The position numbers were made by a program, and so were the translations under genes. This document shows, one piece after another, positions 24,991 to 36,268 of a DNA stretch of 64,000 nt (within the stretch, counting starts at the first letter, position 1; each line of letters starts with the position of its first letter). The notes beneath the pieces were generated by a model. It was not told where the DNA came from and searched no databases. It saw nothing but the letters and a program-made list of their open reading frames with translations. Source of the stretch: Eledone cirrhosa (lineage: Eukaryota > Mollusca > Cephalopoda > Octopoda > Eledonidae); NCBI GenBank assembly GCA_964016885.1, contig OZ024740.1, positions 302,497,545-302,561,544 of the forward strand, in the 5' to 3' direction.

Positions 24991-26165
24991 TGACATAATG
25001 TATATTAAACTATATTTAATGCTGGTCTATATTTTTGAATAAACATATTTTCCTTATTTTCCTTATTTTCCTTATTTGTTCTGTTGCATTGTCAGTAAAT
25101 ATATATATATCGCCTGATCAAGAAACATCAAATTTGACTGTGCTTAACTGAGTATGTTCTATTATTGGCTTAATATATTAGATAACAGGAAAATAATTGG
25201 GTGGTAAAAATGGTAAAGGATCATTAGAAATACATAAGTGTATCTAGTCAATTCTGCATTTAAATAGTGCTTTGATCTACATTGATAATATAAGCACTTA
25301 TAACAACATGGCATTGAAACAAATTTAATGCTATTTACAACAATTCAACGTCCACGTATTAATGTGAAACATAAATACAATTGATGGAATTAATCTGGGC
25401 ATTTAACAATGTTCTTAAAACCCATAGGTAGAGAACATGTTCTCTCTACTGAAAGATTATCATTTAAATCGTGTTGGTATCCTTTCATTGCTAATGGAAT
25501 CAGACACATATGTTAATCGTCTAAGAATAAATGTTGAAGGAATTTGTTTCTGCTCATGACCCTTGCAAACCATCCAACTCAAATTCTATTGATTTGATTC
25601 AATTTCCTATTGAATAATATCGAGATGATGGCAGCTATTTTGAGCTGAGTGGAAATGCAAGTGTGTTGACATTCTTAGGAAAGAAGGACTAGGTGTAACA
25701 ATATCCTGGAAATATTTGTCAAAAGCAGAGAAGGCGAAGGTTACGAAGGAGTCAAGAGTGTCTGAGGTTAGTTGAAGAGTGAGGTCTAGGAAGCAGATGC
25801 AACTATAGAAGTGGTAATGAATGCAGAGAGAGAAGAGACAGCACATGTCGCAGGCCATCGCCAGTTTTTATGGCATGGAATGGAGACTGCAATATATTTT
25901 TCGAACAGACCTTCTACCTGATGATCTTGCACTCACGTCCCTCTCACGAATAAGTGGGCCAAGAAGGAGAAGAATAAGAAGATTTACTAGTAAATTACCT
26001 CAAAATATAACCAAACCGGTTTCGACATCACTCACATGGAAAGGGGAAAAATTAAATGGGAACATGAGATGTCTGGTGTAATTAATTTCATATTATGTAA
26101 GGTTTTCGGGTAAATATACATTTGTATAGATATTTGTTCATTATCTAGGGGACGCACACTCTCAC
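24991..26165. other. No recognised feature
   Basis: Short TTTTCCTTA repeats at 25050-25075. Two overlapping opposite frames of about 85 codons (25607-25858 and 25821-26081) have no recognisable domain. I would not call a gene. Confidence 0.5.
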
Positions 26166-26310
26166 ATTCAAACGCATGCACACAAATCGACACACACACA
26201 GACATATATATATATATAGATATTTATACCTATATATACCTATTTATACCCATATATGTATATACGTATATGTATGTGTGTGTGCGTATTTGTGTGTGTG
26301 GTGTGTGTGT
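26166..26310. repeat. Compound CA / TA / TG microsatellite
   Basis: CA-rich, then TATATA with ACCTATATAT repeats, then TG-rich sequence. Confidence 0.93.
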
Positions 26311-27854
26311 TAATGAGTGTGCGCGCTATTATAATATAATGTTATGTGTTTTATACGATTTATTTTTGGTATTTTGTTCGTACTTAGGTATGTATATCTT
26401 CAGGTTTTAGTGTCGTAGATTCAACAAAATGGACCAAATCTTCAAATATATTATATTTTCTCTGTGGTTGAGTTATTCACATATTGGATACAATCACAGA
26501 ATAGTCGATTAAAACTATTTAATGCCGTTTTCAATACACTAGATATTGGTAGTAAGCTTCTTAAATCTAGTTTGTCTATATCCATATAACATTATGCTGT
26601 TTACTTAATACTGATGTTATTGCGCTGGGTTTACTTAGTAAATCTATGTACATACGAAACACTACTCCAGTGTCCCCTTAATCGTTATATGTCGCTGTGT
26701 TTTCCATTTGATATATCTTTGAACATATCTAGAACAATTTAGAATCTACTTAATTCTCATAAGATAACTGATATCAAAGAGTAGGATTAATAAGTGTTTA
26801 TCCTAGTTTCAGGTAGTAGCTGGGATAGTAGATTAAATGACTCCAGTTTCTTCGTGGTTAATAATATAAAGCTTACTGGATGATAGTCCGTCTGGTTGTT
26901 ATGTAAATGAGAGTAGAATCCAAGATTAACATGGGTTGGAATTATTATAACGAATAATGAGGCACTGAAGATAGATTGATAAAAAAAATATTATTTCATT
27001 AGTTATTTGAGATAGTAGTCTATTTCTATTTATTTTATCTTATCTCCGTTTTTTACAAATTCAAATTTTATTCACAGTTGTATAAGTAACATTAAACATT
27101 GTCACAATTCTTTCAGAATGAAAATATAAGCACAAATATAAACACAAAATAAACATATATAATGAATACAATTAATTATTGCTAGGAACTTCACAAATAT
27201 AATGCATCAAAATATATGATCAGAAGGATAAAAAAGGGAAACAAAAAAATAAAAAACGATCAATTCACCACCAAGTACGACAATTTGTCGCACATCTCAA
27301 GGGTCAACGGAAATGTTTTAGGCAAGCCGAACGCTCTCAGCTTAATCACGAGAGAATGCTGGGCGATGGTGCTGAAACAACCGGACACCCTTACGAGTAC
27401 CACCTGACACCTCAGAAAAGCGAGCCACCGATAAATTGTTTCAAAAGATTATCTATTTTATGCCTATTTATCCCTTTACCCTGCTCTGTGAGAATGATAA
27501 AATAACTTCTTGTTATAGTTTCATCGAAGCTAATAAATATTTGAAATCACAACGAAGTTTGCCTGTGTTCCACAAAGAATAGCTTGGGTAGTTCAAGTAT
27601 AATAGATGCCACTCTAATAATGCATTGTTAATCAATAATTTACTATTCGGACTAACTTGTTTGTTCTTTCAACAGAGCGAATCAATCGCAGCATCAAACG
27701 GCAAAGTGAAAGAAATAAAAATAAATGCTTCCTAAATTACATTTATCGTTCTCCCAAGGTTTGCTTAAATTACATCAGGAAACTTATATTTCCATCAATG
27801 TATATGTAAGTGCGCATGGGGCTTGTTTTTGTATGTAATATAAAATACGCTAAG
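26311..27854. other. AT-rich stretch, nothing recognised
   Basis: A 63-codon frame at 27216-27407 has a more gene-like composition than its surroundings (Lys-rich start, then mixed residues), but I recognise no family. No repeat copies elsewhere in the window. Confidence 0.45.
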
Positions 27855-28005
27855 GCATCGAATTGGCACAGTCATTAGAAGGTCTGAGAGAATGCTTTGC
27901 GGTATTTGTTTTGACACGCTGCTCTCTGAGTTCAAATCCCGCTGAGGTCAACTTTGCCTTTCATCCATTCCAAGTCGATAAGAAAAGTAGTAGCTTTGTA
28001 CAGGG
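27855..28005 (+). mobile_element. Diverged tRNA-derived SINE
   Basis: It shares GAATTGGCA near the head, a B-box GTTCAAATCC, TTTGCCTTTCATCC and GTCGATAAGAAAAGTAGTAG with the SINE at 22.7 kb. The region between the boxes differs, so it may be an older subfamily. No target-site duplication is obvious. Confidence 0.75.
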
Positions 28006-28436
28006 GTAGATTATTTCTCTCTATATATTTCTTACTTCCAATCTCTCACTCTCTATTCTTCTCCGGGACATATCTGTTGTATTCAGACATGGTGTGGGAT
28101 GGGCTCCAGGTGTAAACGCTGTGTGTCAATATGACACCCTAATGACTCCCTCGGGTGTTAGAAGACCATGCACACATGCATAAAATACGCTATATATAGT
28201 ATAAACACACACACGCACACAGACCTAGGCATACACACACACTGATTACAGACTTCTATGTATTATTTTCTGGGCTATGGTTCTGAAAGACGTGTTTCCG
28301 TCTGATTTCTGTCTAGTACGGTATGACTGGGAGCTTTGATTGTACCTGGTAAAATAAGTGGATAGCATGGGTTTGGTTTAGATTTGATTAAGTTCTATTG
28401 AAAGTATATGATAGTCATAAATATATGTATTGTGTA

Positions 28437-28474
<38 letters not shown>

Positions 28475-28499
28475 AGTGTTTTTAGAAAAAAAGTGTTTA
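28006..28499. other. No recognised feature; short (TC)n(TA)n at 28437-28474
   Basis: Unassigned sequence with a CA-rich patch at 28205-28245 and a TC/TA tract at the right edge, directly before the inverted arm of the next unit. Confidence 0.5.
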
Positions 28500-28681
28500 A
28501 AAGTGTTTTAGAAAAGTACTTTTACTGTTTTTCACTGAGAAAATTATATTGGCATTTTCTACTTTTTTCCTAATATATATAGAGAGATATGTCAACATGA
28601 ATGGACCTGTTATTTTTATCTTAAGACATTTTTACCAATTCCAACCACCCGTCCCTTCAATCTATCTTATTTCTCCTTCTT

Positions 28682-28717
28682 TCTTCTGATGAAGGACTAG
28701 CGTCCGAAACGTTAAGA
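28682..28717 (+). ncRNA. Hammerhead-like ribozyme motif (canonical core)
   Basis: Stem I UCUU (28682-28685) pairs with AAGA (28714-28717). The core CUGAUGA is at 28686-28692. One unpaired A is followed by stem II GGAC-UAGC-GUCC, GAA at 28706-28708, stem III ACGU without a loop, and cleavage-position U 28713. Hammerheads in Penelope-like elements are known to have very short stem III helices that act as dimers, which fits. The extra A before stem II is a deviation. Confidence 0.6.
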
Positions 28718-28799
28718 CCCTCTTCCTACTATTTCAACCGTTAACCTAATATATTCCTTCCATATATTGTACCAATTGTGTTGTTATTTCTGTTTATCT

Positions 28800-29145
<346 letters not shown>

Positions 29146-29180
29146 GGTGTGTATGATTATGTATAGAAGATTATATTAAT

Positions 29181-29545
29181 AAAAGGAATTCCTACTTTGT
29201 CTGATTTACTCGTTTTATTTACAATCCTTTAAATATAATGATATTATAATGAAATAGTATGGTAGAATATTAAATGTTAAATGTTAATTGAACAAGTACT
29301 TTCATGCTTTCGCAATCTTCAGGTCATATTCGGTGGTGACAGTCAAGTTAGCAATTTTCAACTGTTGAAAATTGCTAACTTGACTGTCACTACTGAATAT
29401 GACCTGAAGATTGCGAAAGCATGAAAGTACTTGTTCAATTAACATTTAACATTTAATATTCTACCATACTATTTCATAATAATATCATTATATTTAAAGG
29501 ATTGTAAATAAAACGAGTAAATCAGACAAAGTAGGAATTCCTTTT
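29181..29545. repeat. Near-perfect 365-bp palindrome
   Basis: Two arms of 182 bp (29181-29362 and 29364-29545) are reverse complements with only a few mismatches, centred on T 29363 with no spacer. Each arm holds a CUGAAGA-type hammerhead-like core, one on each strand. The right arm ends directly before the reverse transcriptase motif YRDD of a truncated PLE. Such a perfect foldback implies a young inverted duplication or gene conversion; it could also be an assembly artefact. Confidence 0.92.
29401..29435 (+). ncRNA. Hammerhead-like motif, CUGAAGA core, in the palindrome
   Basis: Stem I GAC/GUU (three pairs), core CUGAAGA at 29404-29410, stem II UUGC-GAAA-GCAU (three pairs plus U-U next to the core), GAA at 29423-29425, stem III AG-UA-CU, cleavage-position U 29432. 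The mirror copy lies on the minus strand at 29291-29325. The stem III plan matches the family at 40.2 kb. Stems are short, so confidence is moderate. Confidence 0.45.
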
Positions 29546-29547
29546 AG

Positions 29548-30823
29548 GGGGGGATATACAGAGATGACGGGCTCTTATTAGTTAATAACTTGAATAACCA
29601 AAATCTTGAAAGGCTACGGAAAAATATTAGAAAATCTTTTAGTGAACTGGGTCTAAAAATAACATACGAATACAATCTTAAAGTAGTAAATTTTCTGGAC
29701 GTAACTCTTAATTTAAATACCGGACTGATAGGACCCTTCCACAAGATAAATGAGAACCTTACGTATATCATCTTTAACTCAATCCACCCACTCTCCATGA
29801 TCAAATCGGTTCCCCGTAGTATTTCTCTTAGAATCTCTCGCCTATCGTCTGACTCTGAGATTTTTAATGAACACGCTGAATACTATAATAATGCGTTAAG
29901 GAATGCCGACCACCGGGATACAATAGAATACATTGATAAGAATCTCCATAACACACATAGCTCTACACGAAATCAAGGAATACGTAACCGGGGGACTAAA
30001 ATACAAGCGCACACACACAGTACCACCAGACATACTAATAATAGAAAATCACCACCAAATAAATCACGTTGTAGAAAGTATATCTGGTATAATCCTATTT
30101 TTAATGCCCCGATTAGTACAAAAATATCTCTTTCATTATTTAAGTTAATCAACAAGCATTTCCCTAGTTCCCATAAATACAGTAAAATTCTGAACTCTAA
30201 AACTATTAGACTATCATACTCCACGGCACCATACCTTGAAGCATACATAAAAAACTTAACTTAAAGCAATTAAACAACACTGCAAAACAAAATATTTTGG
30301 TAACAGATGGGCAGAACGTAATATCTGCCTCCCAACCAATAAATGGGAGACGGGTATTACACAACCCACCTGTACTGCTATCACAACCTATCCATGGTAT
30401 ACCTGCTACCCACAACAAAAAAATGTAACTGCCATCTACCTAAAGTCCAACGTTGTTTACCAATGCACGGTTGAATCGAACGACCAGAAATGGTATTACA
30501 TCGCATCTACCACCACCTCGTTTAAATCTCGCTGGTACCGTCATCGATTCTCAATCAAACATCCTGATCACCGTTTTGTGACCACGCTCGCCAACAAGAC
30601 CTGGCAACTCCGTGAACGCAACCAACAGTTCACCTTAAAATGGGATATACTTTCCAGCGCAAGTGCATATCGGAGTGGATTGAAGTACTGTAGGTTATGT
30701 AACCGTGAACTCTTTTACATATTAAAATCCAAAAATAAACTACTTAACGATAGAATCGAACGATCATTACACTGCAACCACAAACTAAAAGCTAAATTCT
30801 CTCACTATAAAATAACTTAACAT
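29548..30823 (+). pseudogene. Penelope-like element remnant 1: RT motif C, thumb and GIY-YIG domain
   Basis: The open frame starts at 29554 with IYRDDGLLL, the catalytic motif C of a Penelope-like reverse transcriptase, and continues to 30264 through NFLDVTLNL and INKHFPSSHKYSKI, typical thumb-region phrases. After a stop and shifts, the endonuclease part appears as KKCNCHLP, then VVYQC, WYYIAS (YIG decayed to YIA), and at 30578-30820 CRLCNRELFYILKSK. Everything upstream of motif C is missing. Non-functional. This lineage is different from the PLE at 34 kb. Confidence 0.85.
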
Positions 30824-31611
30824 TCAAACCCGTAACTATAACATCGCTTTCTAGCTAACCACCTTCTCTTCCCCCACACTTCAAGACAATACCCTGCTTA
30901 TCACTATAAATGGTAACTCAGTGCAATTCGCAGATTACTACTACGAACCCAAAGTTCACCCACCCCATAGACTTCGTCTGTCCCCTCTCTATCTCTCCCT
31001 CTATATCCATTCCACTCTCTCTCTCACCTTTGGCCTACCTCCCTCCCTCTCCACATCTATGAACCTGCCCTCTGGGGCATTAAATAATTCCAACCTTGAC
31101 TATCAACGCATCTCTCTAAAAGTAACCAGTATAATAAAACCCCTACCATAACATTTTGATTAAGATATCTACAAACCACTCTCTCTTATTTCTCCAACCC
31201 CTGCATATCTTTCTCTCTCTCTCCCTCTCCTCTACTTTTCTCTCTTCCTTTTCTACTCTATCTTCTCCAATAACCTCACTTAAGGGTATTTACATTGTAC
31301 ATTTTAACCATTCTGCTCTGATGATACAGTGGTCACAGCATTTGATATTTGAGTTCTGCAAATAGTTGTAAATTTGCACATAGCATAACTAGGCTGTATT
31401 ACCACCGTGAAAACAGTTGTAAGCACACGGGATAAATTACCTTTTTATGATGTCTACCTGTTATTATTCATTCTTTATCTACACTCCGGAATACAGAAGG
31501 ATCAGGAACTAAGTTTCCTCAACAATTCTTCCATAACTCGTTGAGTAACCTCTCACCGTACGTCAACCATATCCAGTGTAGTAATTAACCATTACTACAT
31601 CTAGGATAATC
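30824..31611. other. Downstream PLE flank, pyrimidine-rich patches
   Basis: Plus strand is pyrimidine-rich at 30960-31270 (CTCTCT and CCCTCTC patches). It may be the 3' untranslated part of the PLE remnant. Two short plus-strand frames are C/T-composition artefacts. Confidence 0.45.
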
Positions 31612-31637
31612 CTATATATATATATATATGTACATAT

Positions 31638-31683
<46 letters not shown>

Positions 31684-31730
31684 ACATATATATGTATGTA
31701 TGTTTATATATATATATACATATGTATCTA
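31612..31730. repeat. (TA)n tract inside the inverted unit
   Basis: TA and ATGT repeats next to the right inverted arm, mirroring the TA tract next to the left arm. Confidence 0.93.
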
Positions 31731-32095
31731 TATATTGGTAAATATATATATATGTGTGTGTGTGCGTGTGTGTGAGTGTGTATGTGTGTGTAAAAGGTAA
31801 ACAGAAATAACAACACAACCGGTACAATATATGGAAGGAATATATTAGGTTAACGGTTGAAATAGCAGGAAGAGGGTCTTAACGTTTCGGACGCTAGTCC
31901 TTCATAAGAAGAAAGAATAAGAATTAAGATAGATTGAAGGGACGGGCTAGTTGGAATTGGAAAAAATGTCTTAAGATAAAAATAACAGGCCCATTCATGT
32001 TAACATATCTATATATATATTAGGATAATAAGAAAAAAGTAGAAAATGCCAAAAGAATTTTCTCAGGGAAAAACAGAAAAAGTGTTTTTTTAAAC
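31730..32095 (-). repeat. Right arm of the 3.6-kb inverted-repeat unit
   Basis: Reverse complement of the arm at 28500-28850, more diverged in places. Beyond it, at 32080-32105, are AAACACTTTTT runs like those at the outer side of the left arm (AAAGTGTTT), so the inverted homology reaches at least that far. Confidence 0.8.
31877..31912 (-). ncRNA. Hammerhead-like motif, core damaged (CUUAUGA)
   Basis: Same family as the motif at 28682-28717: UCUU/AAGA stem I, GGAC-UAGC-GUCC stem II, GAA and ACGU are all preserved. The core reads CUUAUGA, with G5 changed to U. G5 is invariant in hammerheads, so this copy should be inactive. Confidence 0.6.
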
Positions 32096-32100
32096 ACTTT

Positions 32101-32144
32101 TTACTACCGGTTTCAGTCGATAAAACTTTGACTTCTTCATGCTA
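32101..32144 (-). ncRNA. Weak hammerhead-like motif
   Basis: On the minus strand: AUGAAGA in place of the core, stem II AGUC...GACU, GAA, self-complementary stem III ACCGGU, then A and GUAA. The core has A at position 3 or an inserted A, and stem I has only two plausible pairs. The ACCGGU stem III is shared with the R24 family. A decayed relative is the most likely reading. Confidence 0.3.
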
Positions 32145-32251
32145 CAGGAAATATGATGAACAGTATATAATAAGGTTAAGGGGTATATCAATTAGGAGCA
32201 GATATTAGAGAACATAGTTTTTCATATATATAAAAATTCACAATTTCGTTT

Positions 32252-32580
<329 letters not shown>

Positions 32581-33359
32581 AATAATATTCATGTATGATG
32601 TAATATATTTAGTTATGAATTTTTATTTTTTTGCTCACCAAGCACAACGTTTTGTTCAGTGTTAATTTGACGTTGTTTTGTATTTGAACCACAGAAGAGT
32701 TTTGCCGCAGTATGATTGTCAAAATATAAGATTGTTTATAATGGTTTAAATATGGAACTACGCTTATTCGTTTATTTCTATTTTTGTTTTAGATATTGTG
32801 ATAGGAAAAACAACCCGATGTCTGAAACATATAACGCTACTAGGCTAGTTTAACAATGTACCCGACTTCACGTTGTAACAATAAATTCAAGATTTTATAT
32901 ATTGCTACCACATATTGAATATTGATTATTTACATACGAACAATGATACCAAATTATCTTGGAGAGGAAAACGGACTTAAAAGCAATCATATATTTCTCT
33001 GGGGTATTGTTGACCTAATTTTAGATAAATTACTAAATTTCATATTACTTTCATCACACGTAAAACATTTTCCCCAATGGATCATCATTTCCCTTAAATC
33101 ACTTAAATGTGCATTTATTAATGATATTGGTTTCACTCAGTTCATTCTCTCTCCCCCTCTCATTCAAGAAAACTACGCCCATCGATATATTTCTATGTAT
33201 ATTACGAGTCATCAATTTTTTGTCTAGATTTCTTTTCACACAGTATAACGTTTCTCCGTTTTAAAGAAAAGGGTGTATAAGAAGCTATGACGGTCATTCT
33301 TATCCTAAGTACACTTGTGAGAGAGAGAAAATGAAATAGTAGCAATCGGGAATTGAAAA
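32581..33359. other. AT-rich stretch, nothing recognised
   Basis: No recognisable repeat or gene. A 101-codon frame at 32922-33227 has no domain I can name. Confidence 0.5.
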
Positions 33360-33413
33360 TTGAAACCATGTGACGGACTTGCCAGGATATTAAAACATAT
33401 TGTGTGTGTGTGT

Positions 33414-33474
<61 letters not shown>

Positions 33475-33702
33475 GAGGTTATATATAATTTGTTGGGATA
33501 CAACAAGCTAGATATTTTTATATCCAGGAGATTCCAACCAGAATGGTTGCATTTGTTAAGGGTATGTCAATATTTATTTATAAAACTAACCTATATTATA
33601 TTTTATCTGATGAAAGCGCACCATAGTTTGCTCTAGTGGCCCTTGAAATATGTATAATGAAATAAATATGGTTTTATAAATATAGTTTCCATTTGTTATT
33701 AT

Positions 33703-33741
<39 letters not shown>

Positions 33742-34063
33742 ATTAGGTATTAAATTAACAACGAAATTAAAAACAAGTCAAGTTAATTTACCTACCCATA
33801 TCATTGTTTTATGATCGTTTCGGAGGGGCGATCATATTGACATAGTGTTTGATCTATAGCAGTTATATAACCATACTATCAGACCGTCTATATATAAATA
33901 AATAGAGAGAGTGAGATGGAAAATCCCGACAGCGCCGCCACTGTACTGGGAGACTCTCTCTCGCTCTTTATACATATACTTTTGCACACCCACACACTCA
34001 CACATTCACACACACACACACAATATGTTTTAATATCCTGGCAAGTCCGTCACATGGTTTCAA
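33360..34063. repeat. 54-bp inverted repeat flanking a hammerhead-like motif, 5' of the PLE
   Basis: 33360-33413 (starting TTGAAACCATGTGACGGACT) is the reverse complement of 34010-34063, which overlaps the start of the open PLE frame. The core of about 43 bp is identical. Between them lie CA/TA/TG microsatellites (33404-33475), the hammerhead-like motif (33599-33664) and a (TA)n tract (33705-33740). Such partial inverted ends are common in Penelope-like insertions. Confidence 0.85.
33599..33664 (+). ncRNA. Hammerhead-like ribozyme motif (AU-rich family, copy 1)
   Basis: Stem I UAUUUUAU (33599-33606) pairs with AUGAAAUA (33657-33664), eight pairs with one G-U. Core CUGAUGA is at 33607-33613. 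Stem II starts AAGCGC and closes with GGCCCUU, with a C-C mismatch at the fourth position. GAA at 33645-33647, stem III AUA-UG-UAU, cleavage-position A 33656. Compared with the copies at 53.5 and 53.85 kb the loop of stem III changed (AA to UG) while its stem did not. Confidence 0.65.
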
Positions 34064-36268
34064 GCTGAAAGGTTATTGAAAGACACTGTTTTCTGTTATA
34101 TAAAAACTACAATAACAACAGAACAAATCCGCTTCTTAAAACACTGTGTTTCCTCCAAAACATACACAACAAACATATCAAAACAAGTAAATAATTTATT
34201 ATTGAACAAAACACAAGCTGAACGGCTAAAACACACAATAACAGTTAATATGAAAAGAACAACATACACAAAAGTCAACGCACTCTACAGACAAAAACGC
34301 ATCAACGGTAAGGAAATCCGAAATCTCATCACAGCAAACGAGAGAGATGACTTCATGAGCGTCATCCGACGCGAAACGAAATATGCTCAAAACGAATGCT
34401 GTAGGCATTTCAAGAAGAAATTAGAATGGATGAATAAGAAAAAACTACAAGAAAGGAAAATCGAATATTCTCAAAAATACCCAGATAACATCGACAACAT
34501 CCGTATGAGTGATGTAAAACTACCGGAAGAATTTACCAATGACCACACAGTAAATATCTATGGGAACACTTTAATCAGTGAACAAGAACAACAAATCCTA
34601 AAGTTACCACCAAAATTTGCCATCTACAAAAAGATTAACCCTATGGAATGCAAAACGGAGCTGGAAAAGTGTTTCACAAAAATACGTTGGAATGCAAAGG
34701 TAAACAACAACAACAATAATAACGGTAGTAGTAATATAAACAATAACTCTGGGTATAGAAATAACAGCCATAACCATAACAATGGCAGGAAAGTGAGAAA
34801 TAGTGATAATAGTAATAATACTAGCGATAGACAGAACAACAACAACCACAATAATAATAATAATAGAAACGTTAACCACAGACACAGCAACAGTGACCAC
34901 AGTAGTAATAACGGTAACAATACGAACAACAACAACAACAATAACCACAGTGGTAATAATGGAAATAGTACATGTAGCAACATCAACAAAAACAAGAAAC
35001 ATAATAATAGTAACAACCACAATGGTAGAAATAGCAGTAACAACAACAACAATAACGGTGAAGTAAACAACAATACATCTAGCAATCATAACAATAATAA
35101 TATTAATGCTAATGATAGAAACAACAACAACCACCATGATAACAATAATAGCAACACACACAACTATGACGATAGAAATAACGACAACCCCTTAGAGAAA
35201 CTATTTTTCAACCCAGCTGACAAAACATATAAGATGGGTAATATCTATCCTACGAGGTTACCCTTTAATAAAAGAGTTTGCATACCACAGCAAATAGATG
35301 ACGAGACGGAGGCACAGTTCACCATAGCTAGAAATAAGATTAGACAAGTAGTAGACAGGTACACTATGAGACAGAGCAGACCAGAGGCCCAACAACTTGG
35401 GATAAAACCTGTAGAAGGCTTGGTTAGCCTCAAGCAGCGCACAAGGGATGGTGAGGTAGTGTGTCTACCCACAGATAAGTCTGGTAGGATGTCAATAGAT
35501 AGCATGCCGAACTACATCGAGGCAATGCAACCCCACATCACCAACACGAGCGAAGTTGCACAACTAACACACGATGGGAGAGAAAAAATCCTCAACGCTC
35601 ACATGATGATGTGGACTGACATCCTAAAGCCAAGCAGACGCACTGCCAACAACTTCCAGGCGTCTAACAATGGCATACCACCCTTGTATGGGCTCCGCAA
35701 AGACCACAAGACAGTCGACGACCCGACAACAGGACCACCAACAAGACCCGTATGCGGAGCTAATATAGCTAGCAACTACAGGATCTCCTACTTCCTCTCA
35801 ATGGTTATACGCCCCATAATCAAGATGTCCCCAGATGTATGTGAAAGTACAGAGGACCTCCTCAGCGGAATCAGTGAGTGCAACAAAAACAGGAGCCTAT
35901 CCAACTGCATAATAGGCAGCATGGATGTGGTGTCACTGTACCCATCCATTAACATTGATTTTGCTGTGAAAAGATGTGTGGAGATGATCATTGAGAGTGA
36001 GGTGGAGTTCTGCGACGTCGACACAGACGAACTGGGCCTCCTACTTAGACTTACCTACGACACTGACTACCTAGACAGCCATGACCTTAGATGTTTCTGC
36101 CCTAGTAGACCTATAAGAGGTAGACCCCCCACCATAACCTCAATGGCTAAAAAGACTCCCATAGGAAGGTGGATTGGGTGGACCAAAGCTATACGGACCC
36201 CCCAAAACACTGATCAGGTAAGAAAAATGGTCGCACATGCAATAGGGCTAGTATCAAAACTACCCTAA
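34034..36268 (+). CDS. PLE protein, N-terminal part to RT motif A (frameshifted at end)
   Basis: The frame is open from 34034 (after a TAA) to the TAA at 36266-36268. The first ATG is at 34250, so the true start is uncertain. A basic N-terminal region ends in LPPKFAIYKKI and FTKIRW. A run of about 160 Asn-rich residues (34700-35190) follows, then the finger region (VCLPTDKSG, YGLRKDHK, PPTRPVCGA) and motif A MDVVSLYPSI at 35921. The family phrase RGRPPTITSMAKKTP is kept. The C-terminal end after AIGLVS is off-frame. The Asn tract looks like a translated AAC/AAT microsatellite. Expected role: reverse transcription at nicked target DNA. Confidence 0.85.
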   Translation, partial: YPGKSVTWFQAERLLKDTVFCYIKTTITTEQIRFLKHCVSSKTYTTNISKQVNNLLLNKTQAERLKHTITVNMKRTTYTKVNALYRQKRINGKEIRNLITANERDDFMSVIRRETKYAQNECCRHFKKKLEWMNKKKLQERKIEYSQKYPDNIDNIRMSDVKLPEEFTNDHTVNIYGNTLISEQEQQILKLPPKFAIYKKINPMECKTELEKCFTKIRWNAKVNNNNNNNGSSNINNNSGYRNNSHNHNNGRKVRNSDNSNNTSDRQNNNNHNNNNNRNVNHRHSNSDHSSNNGNNTNNNNNNNHSGNNGNSTCSNINKNKKHNNSNNHNGRNSSNNNNNNGEVNNNTSSNHNNNNINANDRNNNNHHDNNNSNTHNYDDRNNDNPLEKLFFNPADKTYKMGNIYPTRLPFNKRVCIPQQIDDETEAQFTIARNKIRQVVDRYTMRQSRPEAQQLGIKPVEGLVSLKQRTRDGEVVCLPTDKSGRMSIDSMPNYIEAMQPHITNTSEVAQLTHDGREKILNAHMMMWTDILKPSRRTANNFQASNNGIPPLYGLRKDHKTVDDPTTGPPTRPVCGANIASNYRISYFLSMVIRPIIKMSPDVCESTEDLLSGISECNKNRSLSNCIIGSMDVVSLYPSINIDFAVKRCVEMIIESEVEFCDVDTDELGLLLRLTYDTDYLDSHDLRCFCPSRPIRGRPPTITSMAKKTPIGRWIGWTKAIRTPQNTDQVRKMVAHAIGLVSKLP

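Noticed and set aside
25607..26081. Two overlapping opposite frames of about 85 codons as host exons
   Set aside because: No recognisable domain, no codon signal and overlapping strands; no support for splicing signals that I can judge by eye.
34604..35161. 185-codon hydrophobic frame on the minus strand that looks like a membrane protein
   Set aside because: It is the complement of the AAC/AAT-rich part of the PLE coding frame; runs of Val, Ile and Leu result from GTT and ATT.
35921..35950. MDVVSLYPSI resembles the DxxSLYPS motif of family B DNA polymerases, as in Polinton or Maverick elements
   Set aside because: The surrounding sequence, the later YVDD and the GIY-YIG domain fit a Penelope-like reverse transcriptase, in which motif A has a similar form. 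The resemblance is short and by convergence.
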